The position numbers and the translations under genes are program-made. From a virus: DNA of 36,807 nucleotides. Under the pieces are notes generated by a model. That model did no database searches. It had not been told where the DNA came from and saw nothing but the letters and a program-made list of their open reading frames with translations. Below, piece by piece: positions 17,083 to 23,820 of this stretch (its first letter is position 1; every line of letters begins with the position of its first letter). The stretch covers positions 1 through 36,807 of IMG/VR virus record IMGVR_UViG_3300032117_000080; one strand, written 5' to 3'.

Positions 17083-17756
17083 TATTGTCCTTTTTGTGTT
17101 ATTTCATTAGCATACATAGAAACTTCATTAGCTTGAATACTTACCCCAACCATTCTTAATAATCTTGCCAATATTTCAAATAAGTCTGTTATATACCATT
17201 GTGGTTGAATACTATTAATTGGGTCGTAAACAGGTCTGCCATTTGCATCTAAAGTATATGCCCAATACATAGGTGATGGTGTTTGAACATAGCTTAGTTT
17301 AGACATACCTAATTCATTAGGATAAAATCTAAATCCATCTTGCTCAACTAAATAAATAGGATTTGTTTGTATCGGGTCTATTCTACTATTGTAATAAGAT
17401 GCTAAACTATCTTGCTGAACGTATTTTATTTTTTTATACCCGTAATAACTCCACATTGCATCTACAATTTGATAATCTGCTGGGTATGGTGCAAATCCTG
17501 TACTATCTATGTGTAAATTATATCCGTAAATAAATGGTGTTAATCTTTGGCGTATAACTTCGTTTTGGCTGTATCTTACTCTTGGTTGTGAACGCTGATA
17601 TTGATATTGTTGAAATTCGCCTAATAAATAATCTAAAAAACTTACCTCGCTTTGTTTAATGTATAAATTAAATTGGTCGGGAGATAAATACCCATTCTGA
17701 TTTTTATTAATTATGTCTTGGGCTAAATTATATAAATCATCAACTGATATATTCAT
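17082..17756 (-). CDS. Head-tail connector ring protein, 224 aa
   Basis: This is the first gene after a strong terminator and a -7 box, so it opens a new transcription unit of rings, groES and muzzle. N-terminal helices (MNISVDDLYNLAQDIINKNQ, FNLYIKQSEVSFLDYLLGEF) precede a beta region (FAPYPADYQIVDAMWSYYGY, PIYLVEQDGFRFYPNELG), and a C-terminal helix (DLFEILARLLRMVGVSIQAN) that could pack against the portal. The phrase LPPDF/YPADY-plus-tyrosine style is shared with connector proteins of podoviruses. The ring assignment is inferred from fold pattern and gene order. Confidence 0.55.
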   Translation of the reverse strand: MNISVDDLYNLAQDIINKNQNGYLSPDQFNLYIKQSEVSFLDYLLGEFQQYQYQRSQPRVRYSQNEVIRQRLTPFIYGYNLHIDSTGFAPYPADYQIVDAMWSYYGYKKIKYVQQDSLASYYNSRIDPIQTNPIYLVEQDGFRFYPNELGMSKLSYVQTPSPMYWAYTLDANGRPVYDPINSIQPQWYITDLFEILARLLRMVGVSIQANEVSMYANEITQKGQ

Positions 17757-17780
17757 GACTGTTATTTAACAAAAATTTAC

Positions 17781-17788
17781 CAAATATA
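17781..17788 (-). promoter_or_regulatory. -7 box TATATTTG upstream of the ring operon
   Basis: On the minus strand TATATTTG is followed by GTAAATTTTTGTTAAAT and then the ATG at 17756, 24 bases downstream of the box. It lies directly after the terminator of the previous gene. A TTTG is found 12 bases upstream, shorter than the usual Bacteroidota spacer, so the -33 element is uncertain. Confidence 0.5.
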
Positions 17789-17792
17789 CAAA

Positions 17793-17828
17793 AAAAGCCC
17801 CAAAGTATTTTATTACTAAAGGGCTTTT
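17793..17828 (-). terminator. Terminator after the 294-aa structural gene
   Basis: The 8-bp stem AAAAGCCC (17793-17800) pairs with GGGCTTTT (17821-17828); an inner AGTA/TACT helix can form in the loop. On the minus strand the hairpin ends in a run of T (GGGGCTTTTTTTG), as required for factor-independent termination. It lies 17 bases past the stop of the 294-aa gene. Confidence 0.8.
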
Positions 17829-17845
17829 ATTTTCAGTTAATTATA

Positions 17846-18730
17846 TCAACCAACTACTGATTGCAATCTTTCTAAAAATTCTTTACCTTCGGGCGTTTTT
17901 GAAGTAGCCAATTCGATAAGAACTTCTATTGCATTTCTTGTTGGTGGAATAGAACAAATAAACCCACCACTACTGAAATAAGCCCTTCCACGTTCTTTCC
18001 CTAAATCTATTTTAGAATCACTTAATGCCTTTCTAATTAAGAATGAAACATCAACAACTAAGCTATCATAAGATTCATTGAATAGTACATGGTTTTCTTC
18101 TGCTTTTAGTACATATTCATCCCTTATTGCTTCATCTTTCTTTGGTATTCCATATTCATCAACGGGTGAAACACCTAAATAAAATGCGTGTTTCTTTACC
18201 TTTTCAATCGGTGCATCCATAGCTTTACGCATTGCTGAAATCTTTTCTTTACGTTTAGCCAATGCTGCTTCCGCTTGTCTTTGTGGATTCCATTCAAAAT
18301 ACCCATACATACCACCCGTATCTTTTGACGGGTCTTTAATAAAATGCTTTGTAAGCCTTGCATATTTCAAAGCCAAAGTATCTCTTTTGGGTATTCTGCA
18401 AACCCTTCCTTCAAATACCAAACTTCTTAAATTCTGCCTTACATAATCTTTATCTAAATCTTTTTGGTCTTTCATCCAAATACTTTCAACACCTGTTAAA
18501 AGTCTTGCCTTTTCCATTCTTTTTGTTTCTTCATTATACACTACTTCACTTCCATCAATATAAACCCTTCCTTTCTTTTTACTATTTGCTAATCTGAAAA
18601 TAACAACTCCATCGGGGTCATTATCTACTTCTTGTTTTTCATCTTGCCCTAATGTGTGGGCTAATCTACTTTGTTCACTTTCTGGTTCGTGTCCTTTATT
18701 GGACTCGTTAATGTCTGATAACTTTGCCAT
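17846..18730 (-). CDS. Conserved head/virion structural protein, 294 aa
   Basis: A charged, mostly helical protein. Residues 1-40 are acidic and disordered-looking (NESNKGHEPESEQSRLAH); then come a beta segment (DGVVIFRLANSKKKGRVYID), the basic phrase RNLRSLVFEGRVCRIPKRDT-like region around residues 100-120, a helical KRKEKISAMRKAMDAP segment, and a C-terminal helix (TRNAIEVLIELATSKTPEG). Codons ending in C and G are more frequent than in nearby unknown genes, as in the MCP, suggesting high expression. It has its own terminator and, upstream, two hairpins. Position after the MCP suggests an abundant head or connector component. Family recognised only by location. Confidence 0.55.
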   Translation of the reverse strand: MAKLSDINESNKGHEPESEQSRLAHTLGQDEKQEVDNDPDGVVIFRLANSKKKGRVYIDGSEVVYNEETKRMEKARLLTGVESIWMKDQKDLDKDYVRQNLRSLVFEGRVCRIPKRDTLALKYARLTKHFIKDPSKDTGGMYGYFEWNPQRQAEAALAKRKEKISAMRKAMDAPIEKVKKHAFYLGVSPVDEYGIPKKDEAIRDEYVLKAEENHVLFNESYDSLVVDVSFLIRKALSDSKIDLGKERGRAYFSSGGFICSIPPTRNAIEVLIELATSKTPEGKEFLERLQSVVG

Positions 18731-18750
18731 TTTTATTTGTTTTAAGTTTA

Positions 18751-18777
18751 AGGCTTTTCGCCTCTCCCTGTGGGAGA
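18751..18777 (-). other. Two adjacent hairpins between GIY-YIG gene and 294-aa gene
   Basis: AGGC-TTTTC-GCCT (18751-18763) and the perfect TCTCCC-TGT-GGGAGA (18763-18777) lie back to back in the leader of the 294-aa gene. Neither has a T-run after it on the minus strand, so they look like RNA structure (5' leader or mRNA-processing site) more than a terminator. The bases GTGGGAGAT at 18770-18778 recur near the HNH gene at 34733-34741. Confidence 0.5.
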
Positions 18778-18807
18778 TAATTTGTTTAATTAAGCATTTT
18801 AGGCTGC

Positions 18808-19689
18808 CTATTCACCTTCGTAAATATCTTTGTACACAAAAATAAACCCTTTACGAATTGGCTTACCATTGTTATATTGTGCTGCTCTATTAATCGTTCC
18901 TTTTGGTACACCTAAATCTATGGATGCTTCTAATGCTGACGGATATTCAACTATTTTATTTTTTTGAATTAAAAGTACAGGTCTTTTTTCACCCTTTCTT
19001 TTAATTTCAACCGATTCAATTAGTAATGGATAATTTTCTGTTTTAAACTTAAAAATATATTTTCCTTCAACCCCTGTAATCTTACTATGGCAACTTTCAC
19101 TTACGCTTGCACGATTAACACCTAATATTTGTGATGCTTCATTAGTGGAAATAAATTCTCTCAAAAATTCACCTTTATGATTATAACAAACAACAGGCTT
19201 TCTTGATTTTTCATGACTTTTTTCAGCACCCCATTTAGGTATTTCTCTACCAATAATTTTGCTTGATATTTTTGCTTTTTCTGAAATTATTTTTTTAGTT
19301 TCTTCCGTATGTTTTTTACCATAAAAAGGGGCTTTTTCTCCCTTAAATAATTCACTCATGTATTTCCTACGTTCCAAATCGTGCATCCATGTACTTCTTT
19401 GACCTTCACCGCCCTTAGTTAAATTCATACCATCAGGGTAATAAAAGTTGTATGTTTTTAATTTTGCAATCCAAAATATTTCTCTTTCATTTAACTTTTC
19501 ATCCAAAACATTATCTTCAATAATTTCAAGTTTATGGTTATCCCATCCATATTTTTTAATGGAATTAATAACAATACTTGTTCTACCATTCAGCTTATAT
19601 TTATAATCACTTATTCTTCTTTTCAAATTCCATGTTTTGCCAACATAGATTCTTCCATTTGGATTGGTAATTTTATATATAACTCCCAT
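18808..19689 (-). CDS. GIY-YIG homing endonuclease with NUMOD3 and two NUMOD1 repeats, 293 aa
   Basis: The GIY-YIG nuclease occupies residues 1-95: VIYKITN, RIYVGKTWNLKRR, and the catalytic glutamate E70 in NEREIFWIAKL, closing with MNLTKGGEG. A NUMOD3 DNA-binding motif follows (KAPFYGKKHTEETKKIISEK, about 119-138). Two NUMOD1 helix-turn-helix modules come next: KPVVCYNHKGEFLREF with NEASQILGVNRASVSESCH (164-216), and RPVLLIQKNKIVEYPSALEA with LGVPKGTINRA (236-286). This is the full I-TevI-like layout, so the enzyme is probably active. It sits between MCP and the 294-aa gene as a free-standing gene and has its own promoter. It is likely a selfish mobile element that spreads by cutting phage DNA lacking it. 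Confidence 0.92.
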   Translation of the reverse strand: MGVIYKITNPNGRIYVGKTWNLKRRISDYKYKLNGRTSIVINSIKKYGWDNHKLEIIEDNVLDEKLNEREIFWIAKLKTYNFYYPDGMNLTKGGEGQRSTWMHDLERRKYMSELFKGEKAPFYGKKHTEETKKIISEKAKISSKIIGREIPKWGAEKSHEKSRKPVVCYNHKGEFLREFISTNEASQILGVNRASVSESCHSKITGVEGKYIFKFKTENYPLLIESVEIKRKGEKRPVLLIQKNKIVEYPSALEASIDLGVPKGTINRAAQYNNGKPIRKGFIFVYKDIYEGE

Positions 19690-19703
19690 ATATTTATTTT
19701 TAC

Positions 19704-19734
19704 CAAAGATACAATTAATATGTCAAAGAACAAA
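19704..19734 (-). promoter_or_regulatory. Promoter of the GIY-YIG endonuclease gene
   Basis: On the minus strand a -33 TTTG (19731-19734) is followed by 19 bases and a -7 TATCTTTG (19704-19711), a complete Bacteroidota promoter. The ATG at 19689 lies 14 bases downstream. It starts immediately at the foot of the MCP terminator, so the endonuclease can be transcribed independently of MCP. Confidence 0.65.
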
Positions 19735-19769
19735 ATTAAAGTGGTGTATTTTACAACACCACTTTAATT
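19734..19769 (-). terminator. Strong terminator after the major capsid gene
   Basis: A perfect 14-bp stem (19734-19747 with 19756-19769, core AAAGTGGTGT/ACACCACTTT) encloses an 8-base loop and, on the minus strand, runs into AATTTTGTTCTTT. It lies 18 bases after the MCP stop. It should end most transcription after MCP and protect the mRNA 3' end, raising MCP output over downstream genes. Confidence 0.85.
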
Positions 19770-19787
19770 ATAACTTATTGATAATCA

Positions 19788-21218
19788 CTAACTTCCGGGA
19801 TTATTAACTATAATAAATTGGTTAGCTGCTACTGCTCTCAAAGAACGGTATGTTATCATTTCAACATTATCCTGCATAGTTCCGTTGCTTGGATTTTCAG
19901 AAGCACCACCCCATCTCCATACTCTGATACCATTACCAATAGTTCCACCTTTAGGGGGCTGTTGATACATTAAGGTAACATTCTTGTATGTTTTTGAAGC
20001 GTCTTTTGCATCCCTTGTTTCACCTTGTGGGCAAATCAATCCGAAATTACGGAAGTAATCTACGTTAGGTGTTTTACCTGTTGTGAACTCGGTATTGAAA
20101 GGCGCATATTTTTTAGCTTTCAACATATATCCATCAATGTAAATTGATTGTACACCGTAATTGATTGCTGCTTCTTCTGATTTTTCATTAGCACCCCAAA
20201 CGTAAGCACCTGCGGGATATTCTGTGAAGATACCATCAGAGAAGTTTTGTCTTTGGAAAATATCCATCATCCAAAGGTTATCTTTAGCACAACCGTTTAC
20301 ATCCATGATACGGGTAATTTCATGCAATTTAGAAATATCAATAGTGCTGTATGTTACAGATTCGCCTCTGTCTAATACTTGTGGAATTAAACCTTCTGCA
20401 CCTACTGAATTATTAATTGCTGTGTTTGTCTGTACATTACCTCTGATAAGTTTTGATTCTACGTTATTTTTGAAACGCATATTTGCTTTAATCAAACCTT
20501 TCAATGTAAAGTAAGATACACCTGATTGACCGCCACCATTAGGAATATCACCTGTTACACCATTATCATAGTAAACTTGTGTCATTTCTGCTAAATCGGT
20601 AGCTTCCCATGATTCACGAATTTCAGTAATAGTGTTGGTGTATTTAACATCCAAATGGATTTGTGGATTGATGCTTGAACTTGCTTCACCTGCATCTGTA
20701 TCACCTGCTAACAATAAGATTTCACCTGCTAACAAACTTGTTGAACCATAAGATACAAAAGCCTGTGTTAAAATCTTAGGTGCTACTGTAATAACGAAAG
20801 CACCTGCTACTGCTGTACTTACTGTTAATACTTCACCTTCAATGTTAGATGATGCGATACGCAATGTTTCCCCTACACGAATAGGGTTCTGTGTTCCTGA
20901 ATTATAATATTCGTCTGAAACAGTAATGGTAACTGTTGCGCCTGCTGCGGGTATAGTAACTTGTGTTAAGTTAGATACTGCCAACATATTTTTACCTCTG
21001 TTTTCAAACCAAAAATACTGTTGGTTATATACTTGTTCCATACCGCCGTATGTTTGTAACCACCATGTATAATCTTCGTTGCCGTATTTTTCCACATATT
21101 TTTTATAATACTGTGGGGTAAGCAACTGTAACTGTGATACCAATGCTTGTGTTACGCCACCTGCGACACTTATCGCACCCGGCTGCAAGATATTGGAAGT
21201 AGGTATTCCGTTTGCCAT
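19788..21218 (-). CDS. Major capsid protein, 476 aa
   Basis: Called from position (after a scaffold-like gene, 34-base gap), length usual for an HK97-fold MCP, codon choice of a very highly expressed gene, and its own strong terminator. The N-arm carries LLTPQYYKKYVEKYGNEDY (residues 32-50), a phrase typical of Bacteroidota phage capsids. A beta-rich stretch follows (VTIPAAGATVTITVSDEYYN, about 88-107), then EITRIMDVNGCAKDNLWMMD with Gly-rich loops, a spine-like segment (AINYGVQSIYIDGYMLKAKK), and a late beta region (GIRVWRWGGASENPSNG). HK97 proteins often show no conserved active site, so the call depends on context, but alternatives are few. About 400 copies would form the head; GroES/GroEL may fold it. 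Confidence 0.85.
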   Translation of the reverse strand: MANGIPTSNILQPGAISVAGGVTQALVSQLQLLTPQYYKKYVEKYGNEDYTWWLQTYGGMEQVYNQQYFWFENRGKNMLAVSNLTQVTIPAAGATVTITVSDEYYNSGTQNPIRVGETLRIASSNIEGEVLTVSTAVAGAFVITVAPKILTQAFVSYGSTSLLAGEILLLAGDTDAGEASSSINPQIHLDVKYTNTITEIRESWEATDLAEMTQVYYDNGVTGDIPNGGGQSGVSYFTLKGLIKANMRFKNNVESKLIRGNVQTNTAINNSVGAEGLIPQVLDRGESVTYSTIDISKLHEITRIMDVNGCAKDNLWMMDIFQRQNFSDGIFTEYPAGAYVWGANEKSEEAAINYGVQSIYIDGYMLKAKKYAPFNTEFTTGKTPNVDYFRNFGLICPQGETRDAKDASKTYKNVTLMYQQPPKGGTIGNGIRVWRWGGASENPSNGTMQDNVEMITYRSLRAVAANQFIIVNNPGS

Positions 21219-21252
21219 TTTAAATTAATTTAATTGTTGATTTTAATTTTGT

Positions 21253-22410
21253 TTACGCATCCCAAATGGCATCATACTGTTTTTTAATTTGCTCTGATGC
21301 TTCGGGTTTAAATGTACCTTGTGGCTGTTGATTCAGATTAAGGTTCATTTTTTGTTTTATTTCCTGTTCATATCTCTGCGCTGCTGATTCATTAGCCAAT
21401 TTTTGCGCTACCTTTTTACCGTTAAGCATCCAAAATAAATCTTCTTTAGCTTGGTCTGACTTTGGATTTCCTGCCTCATCAAACCATCTACTTCCGATAA
21501 ATTTGTTTACATCATTGTTTTCAATAGCATCGGATAATATCGTCTGCATTTGTGCTTTTTCTTCATTGCTTAATGTATAGCTTATTGGTAATTTAACTTC
21601 CCCGTTAATTACTTCAAAGTCCACACTATTAAATGAATTAATTGCTTGTCCTATTTGCTGAATGTGAGATTTTTTAGTAGCTTCAATTTCCTGTAATTCC
21701 TTTTCAGATAATTGCGGTACTTCTTCTCTTTCACCAAATATATTTTTTAAAGATATTTCACTTTTTAATTTTTCTAATTCAGGCTTTGAAATATTAGCCT
21801 CAATTAAAAGTTCTTCTTTAATATCGTTTACTTGTCTTTGCCATGAATTTACCCTTTGCTCATATTCACTATCTAATTCATCTGAAAATTGTGCAGGTTT
21901 TTCAGGCATAGCAAATTGTTTATTATACCTGTATTCTATTTGTGCATCTGAAAGTGTTGGGTATTTTTCTTTCATTGCCAACTTAACTACTTGCGGTGCA
22001 TTTTTTTCATCTAATTCTGCACTCAATAAATTTTCAATAGCTTGCTGTTTTGCTAAAATAGAAAGTGCTTCACTTTTTTTACCTGCTGCTATTGCTTCAA
22101 ATAATTGTTTACTTTCTTCATTTGCAAATTCAGGTTGTTTAAATTCTTTCCATTTGTTGATTTGTTCTTTTGCAACTTCTACACTATCAAACCCAAAGTT
22201 TTCTTTTAGATAGGCATTGTAATCAACTGTTGGAATTTCTTTTACTTCAACTGTTTTTGTTTCTACTACTTCTGGAGTAGTTATAGCTTCGTTCCCTTGT
22301 ACTGCTGTTTCAGAAATTGCTCCCTGTGCCTGTACAGTAGGTGCTTCTTTCCATGAGTCCTCGTCAAATGGAGATGCTACTTTAGTTTGTTCGATTATTT
22401 CTTCGGACAT
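21253..22410 (-). CDS. Putative scaffold protein, 385 aa
   Basis: A highly charged, helix-rich protein with no cysteine and few aromatics. It begins with an acidic, low-order region (SPFDEDSWKEAPTVQAQGA) and continues with long amphipathic helices (AIAAGKKSEALSILAKQQAI, LEKLKSEISLKNIFGEREEV). The C-terminus is Gln-rich, then basic-acidic (PEASEQIKKQYDAIWDA), as in scaffold C-termini that bind the MCP. It lies directly upstream of MCP, where scaffolds normally sit. No protease motif seen. The function follows from composition and position only. Confidence 0.65.
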   Translation of the reverse strand: MSEEIIEQTKVASPFDEDSWKEAPTVQAQGAISETAVQGNEAITTPEVVETKTVEVKEIPTVDYNAYLKENFGFDSVEVAKEQINKWKEFKQPEFANEESKQLFEAIAAGKKSEALSILAKQQAIENLLSAELDEKNAPQVVKLAMKEKYPTLSDAQIEYRYNKQFAMPEKPAQFSDELDSEYEQRVNSWQRQVNDIKEELLIEANISKPELEKLKSEISLKNIFGEREEVPQLSEKELQEIEATKKSHIQQIGQAINSFNSVDFEVINGEVKLPISYTLSNEEKAQMQTILSDAIENNDVNKFIGSRWFDEAGNPKSDQAKEDLFWMLNGKKVAQKLANESAAQRYEQEIKQKMNLNLNQQPQGTFKPEASEQIKKQYDAIWDA

Positions 22411-22425
22411 ATAATTGATTATTGT

Positions 22426-22782
22426 TTACGAAATCTTAGAGGCGTGAACTAATATTTTTGATACTGTTCCTGAACCTGAAATTTTTAAATATTTCACACC
22501 TGACGGGAATGAAAATATAGCACCGCTACCACTTGCAAGTGTTGTTGCAGTAGTTCCTGCTGTCAAATTTGTTCCCAAAAATGCAACGAAATTCAATGCA
22601 GAATTAGGTTCATCACTTGAAGCACCTTGTACAGCACCGCCATCATTTGATGCTAAAAAGTTTATTGTTCCCGAATTGGTAACAATTTGTGCAGTAACAT
22701 AATTATATGACCCAATGTCTAATATAACTGAATCACTATTATTGTTAAATTGCGTTGTTACATCGAATACTTGTGATACCAT
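22426..22782 (-). CDS. Small beta-sandwich head protein (decoration or head-fibre candidate), 118 aa
   Basis: Almost wholly beta strand and small residues: SDSVILDIGSYNYVTAQIV, then GTINFLASNDGGAVQGA, then GAIFSFPSGVKYLKISGSG. The pattern of a Thr/Ser/Gly-rich beta-sandwich with a short KILVHASKIS ending is typical of small virion surface proteins. It lies between the 91-aa protein and the scaffold gene, with codon choice close to that of the head genes. It may decorate the capsid surface. I do not recognise a named family; the role is inferred. Confidence 0.55.
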   Translation of the reverse strand: MVSQVFDVTTQFNNNSDSVILDIGSYNYVTAQIVTNSGTINFLASNDGGAVQGASSDEPNSALNFVAFLGTNLTAGTTATTLASGSGAIFSFPSGVKYLKISGSGTVSKILVHASKIS

Positions 22783-22802
22783 GATTTATAATTTTAAATT
22801 GT

Positions 22803-23078
22803 TTATCCAATAGTTATTGTTTCTGATGCTGCTAAAACATAAGGCGTACTTGTTGAATCCAATGTTCTTGTTGGCAATTCGGGTGATGCTGTAAATTGTG
22901 TACCTTTCGGGTCAACATAAGTTACATACCCTACTTTTGAAGATGAACTAATAGTAACTTTAGCACCAACTGTAATAGCTGCTAAATGTGCTACAACATC
23001 TGCTTGACTTAATGTTATAGTTACTGATTCTCCTTCGTTTGCTTGACTTGCGATTTGGTTGACTATATTAAATGCCAT
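22803..23078 (-). CDS. Small structural protein, 91 aa, unknown
   Basis: A short, beta-rich protein (ESVTITLSQADVVAHLAAIT, KVTISSSSKVGYVTYVDPKG) ending LAASETITIG. Its ATG lies within the last codons of the GIY-YIG/HNH endonuclease gene (11-base overlap), so the endonuclease was inserted right up to its start. Sequence type and place between portal and scaffold suggest a capsid or head-tail accessory protein. Function unknown. Confidence 0.55.
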   Translation of the reverse strand: MAFNIVNQIASQANEGESVTITLSQADVVAHLAAITVGAKVTISSSSKVGYVTYVDPKGTQFTASPELPTRTLDSTSTPYVLAASETITIG

Positions 23079-23820
23079 TGTAATTGTTTTTATTTTTTGA
23101 TGATTTATTTCTTTTACACTCCATTACTGGTGTATTAATTATTCTATCAGCATCCCATTTTTTACTTCTCCTGCTTTTAACTAATTGCAATGGGATATTA
23201 AATTTATCAGAAAACATTTCACTTGTGTACATTTCATTATTATATTTTATACACCTACATCTATCGGAATAATTAATTATATCTTTCGTTGATTTTAATA
23301 CAATAGTATTTTCTTCTGTAAATCCTTCATTTTTATTTTTTCTACTTATAGCACACCCATTAACCCAATTATTATTTATTGCCCAATTATAAAAATTCAT
23401 AAAATTATTAACCCAATTATCACAAATTAAAACGCCCTTACCGCCATATAAATAATACGCCCTATTATTACTGTTATAACATGCCTTTTTTAGATTAGTC
23501 CATACTGTATATAATGGATATTGACAATAATCATGTATTAATCTTCCTTCTCCCCCATTAGTCATATTTGATAATATGCCTGTTCCCAAATCAATTCTAC
23601 CGTATAATTGTATAAATTCTATTTCTTTCTTTTTTGCATCTTCCCAACTTAAATCATCCATTATTATTTCTACTTCATATTCTGTTTTATTTACAATACG
23701 CTTCCATATTATATTTCTATTAGAACCAACACCATCATTACACCTTCTTTTTCTTTTACTTATCCCAATGTAAAATGGTTCGTTTTTATCAAGTCTTATA
23801 TGTCTATAAACGTATGCCAT
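23068..23820 (-). CDS. GIY-YIG endonuclease fused to degenerate HNH-like domain, 250 aa
   Basis: Residues 1-95 form a GIY-YIG nuclease: AYVYRHI, EPFYIGISKRKRR, E68 in KKEIEFIQLYG, and LSNMTNGGEG. Residues 102-181 follow the scaffold of the HNH endonuclease found at 33988-34668: LYTVWTNLKKACYN, YGGKGVLICDNW, GFTEENTIVLKSTKD. There the catalytic ERDD is replaced by SRKNKNEG, so this half is probably a DNA-binding remnant. The C-terminus is Lys/Asn-rich. The ATG overlaps the portal stop (TAATG) and the 3' end overlaps the next start, so it depends on portal translation. It is a mobile-element gene set between portal and a head gene. Confidence 0.82.
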   Translation of the reverse strand: MAYVYRHIRLDKNEPFYIGISKRKRRCNDGVGSNRNIIWKRIVNKTEYEVEIIMDDLSWEDAKKKEIEFIQLYGRIDLGTGILSNMTNGGEGRLIHDYCQYPLYTVWTNLKKACYNSNNRAYYLYGGKGVLICDNWVNNFMNFYNWAINNNWVNGCAISRKNKNEGFTEENTIVLKSTKDIINYSDRCRCIKYNNEMYTSEMFSDKFNIPLQLVKSRRSKKWDADRIINTPVMECKRNKSSKNKNNYNGI

